This document shows, in pieces, positions 9,236-17,069 of a stretch of 64,000 nt of DNA. Positions within the stretch are counted from its first letter, which is position 1. Each line of letters starts with the position of its first letter. The position numbers were made by a program, and so were the translations under genes. Origin of the DNA: Bacillus sp. FJAT-52991 (GTDB lineage: Bacteria; Bacillota; Bacilli; Bacillales; Domibacillaceae); assembly GCF_037201805.1 (NCBI RefSeq), contig NZ_CP147404.1, forward strand, positions 1,698,001 to 1,762,000. The letters are read 5' to 3'. The notes below the pieces were generated by a model that saw nothing but the letters and a program-made list of their open reading frames with translations, made no database searches and had not been told where the DNA came from.

Positions 9236-9362
9236 AGAGCTGTCCAAAAAGGAGATTTAAGTCCAGTCCGTTCAAAATGAAATGATGAAACGTTGATTGA
9301 CAGTATTTTGTCTTTTTAGTTTCAAATGATTTTTCGATGAAAAGGACTTATTGGACAGCTCT
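9236..9362. repeat. MITE-like element with 12-bp terminal inverted repeats
   Basis: AGAGCTGTCCAA (9236-9247) is exactly inverted as TTGGACAGCTCT (9351-9362). Further inside, TAAGTCC and GGACTTA extend the symmetry. The 127-bp interior has no coding capacity. This is a typical small non-autonomous element or solo IS ends, nested inside the larger 5.6 kb element. Confidence 0.6.
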
Positions 9363-9379
9363 ATTTTTAGTATTTTAAG

Positions 9380-9607
9380 CTACTTTAAATAACTTTCAAA
9401 CTTCTGAATAGCATCCTCTTTCGCACTCGCAGTAACATGCGCATATATATCCATTGTCGTCTTTATATCAGAATGCCCTAAACGTTCTTGGACCTCTTTA
9501 AGTTTCGCACCAGCTTCAAATAGTAATGAACAATGTGTGTGTCTAAAGCCATGCGTAGTAATGATGCTGAGGTTGTTTTTGTTAATAATAGATTTAAGCC
9601 AATTTGT
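9380..9607 (-). pseudogene. Tyrosine integrase, C-terminal relic
   Basis: About 76 codons remain, reading NWLKSIINKNNLS, then THGFRHTHCSLLFEAGAKLK, then the RLGHSDIKTTMDIYAHVT block and a stop at 9380-9382. It keeps the H-x-x-R, GHSD histidine and catalytic Tyr of phage-type integrases but lacks the core-binding domain and the first catalytic Arg. Upstream, the sequence changes to unrelated frames. Its place near the attL-like site fits a former element integrase. It is not functional. Confidence 0.78.
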
Positions 9608-10134
9608 TTTAATGCATATAATTCTTGTCCTTTATTTCTACGCCCGCCATTTTTATTATTCTCAGTGTGAGATACATATCGCTCTACTACTGTGGTAACG
9701 GAATCTGTATGCGTTATAGTTAATTCTAAAGTTGTCATTTGTTAAAGCCCTTGCTATTAATTGTCTAGTTATTCTTGATGTGTATAATTGTGAAACCCTT
9801 GCTATATAAGGACTCATAATCTTTTTATCTAAATAAAACTGTCCAAAATAAATTACTATTAATAAAGTAGGAGTAAGGCCTTACTCTCTAACGTGATCTG
9901 TTGAAATTGGTTACTGTCTTTTACTGTTGCAACATATATAATTGTAAGTAGAAATGAATATTTTAGCGAATGACCATTTGAGGTGTGAGAGCTAATATAG
10001 CGTAGTCTAATCTGACTGACTTATGAAAAACTATTGCAGATAGTAGAATCCCTCCATTTTGCTTCATTTACCTCACAATATCTTAATTCGCAAAAATTAT
10101 TTCAAAAAATTTCAACCAACTAAGGAGAATATAT
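9608..10134. other. Intergenic stretch before hsdM, no gene seen
   Basis: AT-rich DNA of about 530 bp between the integrase relic and hsdM. A reading frame on the minus strand (9478-9738) runs across the relic junction and has no ribosome site, so it is not counted. The hsdM ribosome site TAAGGAGAAT ends the stretch; no convincing promoter was assigned. Confidence 0.5.
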
Positions 10135-12147
10135 ATGATTAACTTCCAAGATAAAGTAAGTTTCATATGGTCAATTGCAGAGATTTTGCGTGGACCATAT
10201 AAGCCAGAAGATTACGGTAAAATTGTTTTACCTTTAGCGGTTTTACGCCGTTTTGACTGTGTATTAGAAAGTACAAAAGAAGAAGTGCTAGCGAAGGCAG
10301 AGCAGTTTGCTGCAATGACTGAAGAAGCTCGTGAGCCGATTTTAAATCGTGTATCAAAGCAAAATTTCCATAATACAAGTAAATATGATTTTCATAAGTT
10401 ATTAAGTGACTCTGACAACATCGCAGATAATTTACGTGACTATATAAACGGTTTCTCAAAAGTAGCTTGTGATATTATGGATCACTTTGACTTTGACCGC
10501 CAAATTGATAAGCTCGATCAAAATAACTTGTTGTACTTAACGATTAAACGCTTTAGTGAAATCGATTTACATCCAGAAACAGTGTCAAATATTGAGATGG
10601 GCTATGTATTTGAGGAATTAATCCGTCGTTTCAATGAAAATGCAGAAGCAGGGGATCACTACACACCACGTGAAGTAATTCGTTTGATGACGCATTTATT
10701 ATTCTTACATGACGATGCGAGCATTTTAACGAAGCCAGGCTTAACACAAACATTGTATGACTGTGCAGCAGGTACGGGTGGTATGGGTTCTGTTGCACAA
10801 GAATATTTACTAAGTCAAAATCCAACAGCACATTTAGAGTTTTTCGGCCAAGAAATTAACCCTGAATCGTATGCTATCTGTAAAGCAGACTTACTTATTA
10901 AAGGTGAAGATGCACGTAATATTCGATTAGGGAATACGTTATCAAATGACCAATTTTCACGTGATAAATTCGACTACTTAATTTCGAATCCACCATACGG
11001 AGTGGACTGGAAATCATACGAGAAGCCGATTAAAGAAGAACATGAGAAGCAAGGCTTTGATGGTCGTTTCGGTCCGGGAACACCTCGTACAAGTGACGGA
11101 CAGTTATTATTTTTAATGCACTTATTGTCAAAAATGAAGCCAGTCACAGCAGAAAACCCACAAGGCTCTCGTTTAGCAATCATTATGAACGGCTCCCCGT
11201 TGTTTACAGGTGATGCGGGCTCGGGTGAAAGTGAAATTCGTAAATATGTGCTAGAGAATGACTTAGTAGAAGGCATCGTGGCACTACCAAACGATTTATT
11301 CTACAACACAGGTATTGCAACGTACATTTGGATTTTAACGAATAATAAAGCGTCACTTCATAAAGGGAAAGTGCGTTTAGTCAATGCCGTAGACTTCTCG
11401 AAAAAGATGAAAAAGTCGATGGGCAGCAAGCGTAACGAAATTACAGAGGAGCAAATTAACGAAATCGTACGTTTATATGGTGATGCACAGCCAAACGAGT
11501 ACGTGAAAATTTTTGATAATGAAGACTTCGGTTACGCAAAAATTACGGTTGAACGTCCATTACGTTTAAACTTCCAAGTAAATGAAGAACGTCTTACACG
11601 TGTTGTAGAGGAAAAAGGCTTTGCGAACTTAGCAACTTCGAAGAAAAAAGGTGATGCAGGTCACTTTGAAATTGAAGAAGGTAAGAAGTTACAAACGCAA
11701 ATTTTATATGTGTTACGCACGTTAACAAGCGATAAAGTATATAAAAATCGTGACGAGTTCACGAAAGTAGTAAAAGATACGTTAAAACAAGCAGGCATTA
11801 CAATCGGCGCACCAGTATTAAAGGCAATTTTAGCTGGTCTATCTGAAAAGGATGAAATAGCAGATTTATGTATGAAAAATAAAAAAGACATCGAGCCAGA
11901 TACCGATTTACGTGATACAGAAAACGTACCATTAAAAGAAAGCATCCATGACTACTTTGCACGTGAAGTATACCCACACGTACCAGATGCATGGATTGAT
12001 GAATCAAAAACAAAAATCGGCTACGAAATTCCTTTCACTCGCCAGTTCTATAAATACAAAGCATTACGTAGCTCAGCAGAAATTATGGATGAGATTCGAG
12101 TGTTAGAAGCGGAGATTATGGAGCAGTTGAAGAAGGTGATGGGATGA
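10135..12147 (+). CDS. hsdM: Type I restriction-modification DNA methyltransferase subunit
   Basis: 670 residues, N6-adenine methyltransferase of type I systems. The N-terminal helical HsdM domain (5-125) starts FIWSIAEILRGPYKP. The catalytic domain has HYTPREV (175-181), AdoMet motif I DCAAGTGGMGS (209-219) and catalytic motif IV NPPYG (285-289). It appears full length. The ATG of the specificity gene overlaps its end by 4 bases, but that gene is truncated and no hsdR is in the window. The enzyme should therefore lack a complete target-recognition subunit unless another HsdS acts in trans. Confidence 0.92.
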   Translation: MINFQDKVSFIWSIAEILRGPYKPEDYGKIVLPLAVLRRFDCVLESTKEEVLAKAEQFAAMTEEAREPILNRVSKQNFHNTSKYDFHKLLSDSDNIADNLRDYINGFSKVACDIMDHFDFDRQIDKLDQNNLLYLTIKRFSEIDLHPETVSNIEMGYVFEELIRRFNENAEAGDHYTPREVIRLMTHLLFLHDDASILTKPGLTQTLYDCAAGTGGMGSVAQEYLLSQNPTAHLEFFGQEINPESYAICKADLLIKGEDARNIRLGNTLSNDQFSRDKFDYLISNPPYGVDWKSYEKPIKEEHEKQGFDGRFGPGTPRTSDGQLLFLMHLLSKMKPVTAENPQGSRLAIIMNGSPLFTGDAGSGESEIRKYVLENDLVEGIVALPNDLFYNTGIATYIWILTNNKASLHKGKVRLVNAVDFSKKMKKSMGSKRNEITEEQINEIVRLYGDAQPNEYVKIFDNEDFGYAKITVERPLRLNFQVNEERLTRVVEEKGFANLATSKKKGDAGHFEIEEGKKLQTQILYVLRTLTSDKVYKNRDEFTKVVKDTLKQAGITIGAPVLKAILAGLSEKDEIADLCMKNKKDIEPDTDLRDTENVPLKESIHDYFAREVYPHVPDAWIDESKTKIGYEIPFTRQFYKYKALRSSAEIMDEIRVLEAEIMEQLKKVMG

Positions 12148-12421
12148 GACCGTTATTTGAATTAGAGAAAACGCTAATTAATGTTGATTGGAAAGTGTTA
12201 AAAATAAAGCGAGTATTAGATACGCCTATTACTGATGGACCTCATGAAACACCAGAACTACTGGATGAAGGTATCCCTTTCTTATCAGCTGAGTCTGTAA
12301 AAAAGGGAAAGTTAGATTTTAATTTAAAACGAGGATATATTTCTCGAGAAGACCATGGAAAATATATAAAGAAGTGTAAGCCACAACGAGATGATATTTT
12401 TATGATTAAGTCGGGTGCTAC
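12144..12421 (+). pseudogene. hsdS: hsdS specificity subunit, 5' fragment
   Basis: The first 90 or so residues of an HsdS target-recognition domain are preserved: DWKVLKIKRVLDTPITDGPH, then GIPFLSAESVKKGKLDF and DIFMIKSGATT. In intact HsdS proteins SGAT is followed by GKV and several hundred further residues. Here homology stops at about 12421 and the frame ends at 12470 in unrelated sequence. A DUF1643-like fragment on the other strand begins at the same junction, so a deletion or insertion event cut both genes. Confidence 0.8.
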
Positions 12422-12424
12422 TAC

Positions 12425-12593
12425 CCATACTTGGATTTTTCATTATTACGATTGCTGTTTTACCAGTTGAGCGGTTTAGAAAAGGGATTTTTATAAAATA
12501 TCTATGAGAACCCACATTTGTTATTTCTGGTTTAGTTGTTATATTATTGATATCAATGTAATTGGAAAAATAAACTTTTTTATTTGGAGACAT
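12425..12593 (-). pseudogene. DUF1643-like protein, 5' fragment
   Basis: Reading leftward from ATG 12593: about 56 codons including SHRYFIKIPF, NRSTGKTAIVIMKNPS, the N-terminal pattern of DUF1643 proteins (RY...W/L...AVFIMLNPS). It runs into the hsdS fragment at about 12424 and loses homology there. DUF1643 genes are common cargo of mobile and defence regions. Assigned from motif memory; the fragment is too short for certainty. Confidence 0.45.
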
Positions 12594-12648
12594 AAGATAG
12601 TATAACCTCTCTTCACATAAGAATTTTTTGAAAGCTAAGGGGGATTGT

Positions 12649-13194
12649 ATGTTAATAATTTTTAAAATCTTATTAGCAATGAGTTCTACTTCGTTATTTA
12701 CTGTAATTTATTTAATAAAATCCAAGTACCATGTCTTTAATTCTATCATTTTATCGTATACTGTATATTTTCTTACTGTAATTTTATTAGCATATCTAGC
12801 TTTATTATGTATGAATTTTTTAGAACGCAGTAGTTTGGCATCTCAATTATCCAATAAAAAGAATAGTTTAGAAGAAATAGAATTGGCTAATCATACTTTT
12901 TTACCAACATACTTAGGTTATTTTTTCATTGCATTGAGTATACCTGATAAAGAATGGTCAATATTTGTTGCTTTGTATTTAATTATGTTTATATTTGTTT
13001 ATTTGTCTCAAAATAGTTATTTTAATCCTATATTTATTGTTTTTGGATATCAATTTTATTACGTTAAAACTTCTAGTGATGTTAAATTATTTTTAATATC
13101 TAAGAAACTGATGAAAAATCATAAGGTTTATAAATTTAATAATCTTAGAAAAATTAATGATTTTACATTTATGGATAAAGGGGATTTAGAATGA
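12649..13194 (+). CDS. kwaA: Kiwa anti-phage system membrane protein KwaA (probable)
   Basis: 181 residues with four hydrophobic segments (about 1-20, 26-52, 84-102 and 106-125) and a C-terminal soluble tail. The start is ATG 12649, 8 bases after AAGGGGG. It overlaps by 4 bases with a DUF4868 gene. A four-helix membrane protein directly upstream of a DUF4868 protein is the defining layout of the two-gene Kiwa system, in which KwaA senses phage attack at the membrane and KwaB acts on DNA-related steps. On its own the sequence would be an anonymous membrane protein; the call rests mainly on its partner. Confidence 0.68.
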   Translation: MLIIFKILLAMSSTSLFTVIYLIKSKYHVFNSIILSYTVYFLTVILLAYLALLCMNFLERSSLASQLSNKKNSLEEIELANHTFLPTYLGYFFIALSIPDKEWSIFVALYLIMFIFVYLSQNSYFNPIFIVFGYQFYYVKTSSDVKLFLISKKLMKNHKVYKFNNLRKINDFTFMDKGDLE

Positions 13195-14012
13195 GTACAT
13201 TAATGGTAAAAGCAAAATCTGGAGATGAATTTCTGAAAGTAATGACATTTGAGGCTAATGATGAACCTGTATTTCCAGAGTATAACTTGAATGATGTAAT
13301 AGAATTTGATCCAAAATATAAATTAGAGGACGAAGAACATTATATGATTTCAGATTTTTCAAATAAAGAGTTTTGCTTAGACATATTAAGAGAGGATTTT
13401 AGTGATACAAATTTCAACTCAATACAGGACTTTAAGGATGTTAAACTTGATTTTATTTTCTGGGTCAAGGATATGGATTATTATTTTCAACGAGTAACAT
13501 TTAAACAAGTAGTTAATAAGAAGTTTTTAAATTTAACTAGTAAAAAACTGGTTGATGAGGGTCCAGTTTTAGTTATTAAAGAAGAAGCAGATGCTTATTA
13601 TGATAAAGAGAAAGATATATTGTATTTCAAAAATTTCAATGCTATTAAAGGAATATTCTCTGAAATCGAAGTTCTTTACAAAGAAGCAACGGATTTAGAA
13701 GTAGCCGTTTTTTTAAGCAAAGATTTTATTGAAGTAGTTGAGGGGTATTCAATAGACTCTGTAAAAGTAAGTAATAGAAAAAGAATATCTATGATAGAAA
13801 GTGTATTAAATGATTTATCAGAAGAAGATTTAAACTCAATATTAGAATATATACGTGAATATAATGATTTAATTTATGATCCAACGGTAAATAAATTTAA
13901 AATTAAATCAGATCAAGATTTAAAAAATTTATTATTTGGCATCGATCAAAGATATTATACTACAGTAGTAGGTCAAGAAAAGCGTGTAGCAAATTCGATT
14001 GCTAAAGTTTAA
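13191..14012 (+). CDS. kwaB: Kiwa anti-phage system protein KwaB (DUF4868)
   Basis: 273 residues, soluble. Middle and C-terminal parts show the DUF4868 pattern: a strand-rich VLVIKEEADAYYDKEKDILYF region, FNAIKGIFSEIEVLYKEATD, then the helical tail NDLSEEDLNSILEYIREYND and the end segment IKSDQDLKNLLFGIDQRYYT. It is somewhat shorter than Kiwa KwaB proteins I recall (about 310), with the difference probably at the N terminus. The ATG overlaps the kwaA stop, so the pair is coupled. It is the last gene before the attR-like site, a typical cargo position. Confidence 0.72.
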   Translation: MSTLMVKAKSGDEFLKVMTFEANDEPVFPEYNLNDVIEFDPKYKLEDEEHYMISDFSNKEFCLDILREDFSDTNFNSIQDFKDVKLDFIFWVKDMDYYFQRVTFKQVVNKKFLNLTSKKLVDEGPVLVIKEEADAYYDKEKDILYFKNFNAIKGIFSEIEVLYKEATDLEVAVFLSKDFIEVVEGYSIDSVKVSNRKRISMIESVLNDLSEEDLNSILEYIREYNDLIYDPTVNKFKIKSDQDLKNLLFGIDQRYYTTVVGQEKRVANSIAKV

Positions 14013-14033
14013 TTTTAATCGCAAATTAGTAAT

Positions 14034-14053
14034 CGTAGTTAAATCCGTAGTTA
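14034..14053. repeat. Paired arm-type direct repeats, right end
   Basis: Two CGTAGTTA copies with a 12-bp period, just after the kwaB stop and about 80 bp before the right core. They match the pair at 8644-8663. Confidence 0.55.
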
Positions 14054-14124
14054 TTGTTTTTAATGAGAAGCTAAAAACCCGTATAAACATTGGTATTACA
14101 ACAAATGATGGCCATGCTTCTAGA

Positions 14125-14145
14125 AGCCCCGTCGTCTCCATACTG
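14125..14145. other. attR-like core
   Basis: CCCCGTCGTCTCCATAC carries the same CGTCTCCATAC as the left boundary. Beyond it the sequence changes to the PglZ relic, which fits the outer side of the integrated element. Confidence 0.55.
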
Positions 14146-14159
14146 TGAAATGTACTGAA

Positions 14160-14683
14160 TTTTACTGAGTGTCTATACTTTAGAGCAAGCGGATTTAGGC
14201 AAACTTCCAAAACAGACTGCTTTCTATAAAGAAAATATTGAGCCGATTATGCAAAAGGAATCAACTCGCGTATTTGTTATTATTTCAGATGCGTTACGAT
14301 TAGTCCACTTGTTGCGAATATGCCAACCTATACACAGCTTGGTATGGCCTCGCTATAAGGTGTTGACGATTGCACAAAACGGAACAGTATTAGCAGATGA
14401 TGAGCCAACAAATGGTTTAATGAACCGTATTAAAATTTTACAAAAGGCTGAGCCAGAAGCAATTGCCTTCCGATTTGATGATATTGCGTCTGGGTCACGT
14501 GCTACAGCTGATGAGCAGTTAAAAGGAAAACGTTTAGTTTATGTGTATCATGACGTGATTGACGCAGCTGGTGATTCTGTAAAATCAGAGCGAGGAACGT
14601 ATGTGGCTGTTAAACGCGCGATGGATGATTTAGTGAAGCTTGTAGACTTACTTTCAAGGAGTAGCCAAGGATATAAATTCTAA
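14160..14683 (+). pseudogene. PglZ-domain (BREX-type alkaline phosphatase-like) relic
   Basis: About 170 codons of a PglZ protein are recognisable: NIEPIMQKESTRVFVIISDA, NGTVLADDEPTNGLMNRIKI and KRLVYVYHDVIDAAGDSVKS. A frameshift near 14330-14365 is clear: another frame reads MPTYTQLGMASL, the block that belongs between the first two, before a stop. Several hundred N- and C-terminal residues are missing. PglZ is the core protein of BREX and related phage defence systems; no brxC, pglX or brxL remains nearby. It lies directly outside the attR-like site, so the element may have inserted next to, or helped destroy, an older BREX locus. Confidence 0.72.
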
Positions 14684-14705
14684 TATAGAAGTAATATTTG
14701 CAATT

Positions 14706-15113
14706 GTGAAAAGTAAAGATGTGGATAAAGATGCAACGTTAAAGTATGAATATTTAACAGATATGCAGTATCGTTTTTTTGAAGAAAAAAGTGCAAAAAA
14801 CAATGAACCACCTCAGTCAGAATTAATTGGAAAAGACGGTCACGTTATTCATGGTCACTACAAAGACTATGATTTTATAGTACGTGCCTACAAATGGACA
14901 GGAAGTGTTTTTGAAGAAATCAAATTATATTCGTCTGAAGTGGAAATGAGTGTACTACTATATGAACATGGCCTCATTATAGAAGAACTTCCAAAAGAAG
15001 CAATGTATCATTTAAAAAAGCTAGAGTACTCTTTACGCTTAGCAAACAAAGATAAGTACAAAGAAAAAATCCCATATTTGATTGAAAAAATTAAGCGGGT
15101 AGGTGTGAAATAG
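14706..15113 (+). CDS. Uncharacterised protein, probably truncated at its 5' end
   Basis: I do not recognise the family. 135 residues from GTG 14706, mixed alpha/beta and charged, with no membrane segment; notable stretches are YEYLTDMQYRFFEE and LKKLEYSLRLANKDKYKEKI. The reading frame stays open upstream to about 14646 (GVAKDINSNIEVIFAIVKS), overlapping the end of the PglZ relic, and no ribosome site precedes the GTG. It is therefore likely the 3' part of a gene cut by the same rearrangement. Its stop TAG overlaps the GTG of the next gene by one base. Confidence 0.45.
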   Translation: MKSKDVDKDATLKYEYLTDMQYRFFEEKSAKNNEPPQSELIGKDGHVIHGHYKDYDFIVRAYKWTGSVFEEIKLYSSEVEMSVLLYEHGLIIEELPKEAMYHLKKLEYSLRLANKDKYKEKIPYLIEKIKRVGVK

Positions 15114-16180
15114 TGTCGAAAAAGTTAAAAGAAATTTTATTCGGAATTAATCCAAATTTAGCTGAGTTAACGCAAGAAATAGAAAAGCTTCTTTTTATTT
15201 CACCACGTGCAGCGATGCAAACAACGCGAACGATGGCGGAAACATTAGTTCGTCAAGTTGCGCAATTGGAAGGGCTTGAGCATAGCGAGTTAACTTTCGG
15301 TGAATTACAAATGAAGTTAAAAAATGAAGGCATCATTACGCCAACAACGGATAATGCGATTCACTTTGTTCGTCGCCAAGGAAACACAGCAAGTCATGAT
15401 GGCACGCGCAAAATGTTAATTCGAGAAGCATTAATTTGTTGGGAGTATCAGCATTTGATTTTGACATGGTTTATCGAAACATATGCATCACCAGATATTG
15501 AGGTGCCAGAGTATATTGAGCCGGTTCCTGAGAAAAGCGCGGCTGATAGTGAATATTTAATCGAACATATTGAAGCATTAATGCAGACGTTTGTGCAAAA
15601 ACAGCCGATGCCAGAAAATGTTGTAACCGAACAAAAGGTTAGTCGCAGAATTTACTATAAAGATCAATTTGTTGAGATACCGGATTTTTTACGTGATGCA
15701 TTTTTATTGCCACAGCGTTTCCCAAAATCCACAACATTTCTAATTCGTTTGAATGGCGAACAGCAAGCACGTATTATGAGTGAACTGCCATATCAATTAG
15801 ACGGTATGCACCAGCATGTAAAGCGCTTTAAAGAAGCTAATGATGAGTGCTTTTTTGAAGAATTACGATTATTCGTTGAAGAAGAACAAAAACGTAAAAT
15901 ATTGATGGAGCAATATCGCGGGGAAGTCTTGTTATTTTACAAATCAGATTTTGTTATTTTAACAGAAGCATTAGGAAATGTTGCGTTAATGAAGGACAAC
16001 TTTCCTGGCCAAACAAGCTTGCTAAACTCGTTACAAGAGCAAGGTTTCTTACATGTTAAGGATTTCCCGAAAGAGCTAGTGCTATTAGGCAAGTACCGCA
16101 ATGTCGGCGAGACGGCATTAGCGAATTTATTTAATCAGCTGAAGGTGAAGGGATTGGAGTTTACAAAGGTTGAAATTTAA
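15113..16180 (+). CDS. DUF4145-domain protein
   Basis: 355 residues. Residues 25-120 fit DUF4145, a helical domain often found at the N terminus of type I restriction enzymes and other defence proteins: LLFISPRAAMQTTRTMAETL, then IHFVRRQGNTASHD. The C-terminal 200 residues are helical and unknown, with no helicase or nuclease motif visible. GTG 15113 overlaps the preceding stop by one base, with GGTAGGTG upstream. It lacks the ATPase part of HsdR, so it is either an accessory defence protein or an independent cargo gene. Confidence 0.6.
   Translation: MSKKLKEILFGINPNLAELTQEIEKLLFISPRAAMQTTRTMAETLVRQVAQLEGLEHSELTFGELQMKLKNEGIITPTTDNAIHFVRRQGNTASHDGTRKMLIREALICWEYQHLILTWFIETYASPDIEVPEYIEPVPEKSAADSEYLIEHIEALMQTFVQKQPMPENVVTEQKVSRRIYYKDQFVEIPDFLRDAFLLPQRFPKSTTFLIRLNGEQQARIMSELPYQLDGMHQHVKRFKEANDECFFEELRLFVEEEQKRKILMEQYRGEVLLFYKSDFVILTEALGNVALMKDNFPGQTSLLNSLQEQGFLHVKDFPKELVLLGKYRNVGETALANLFNQLKVKGLEFTKVEI

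Positions 16181-17069
<889 letters not shown>

Larger units (their letters stand above)
8534..14143. mobile_element. Integrated genetic element, about 5.6 kb, with att-like ends
   Basis: The ends carry the identical 11-bp CGTCTCCATAC in the same orientation. Just inside each end lie two CGTAGTTA copies 12 bp apart (8644 and 8656; 14034 and 14046). Core outside and arm-type repeats inside is what tyrosine integrases leave after integration. A relic of such an integrase lies near the left end (9380-9607). Cargo: acetyltransferase, hsdM, broken hsdS, a DUF1643 fragment and kwaAB. With its integrase broken it should no longer move by itself. Confidence 0.6.

Noticed and set aside
9478..9738. An 86-codon frame on the minus strand
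   Set aside because: It runs across the integrase relic in a different frame from the clear integrase residues and has no ribosome site.
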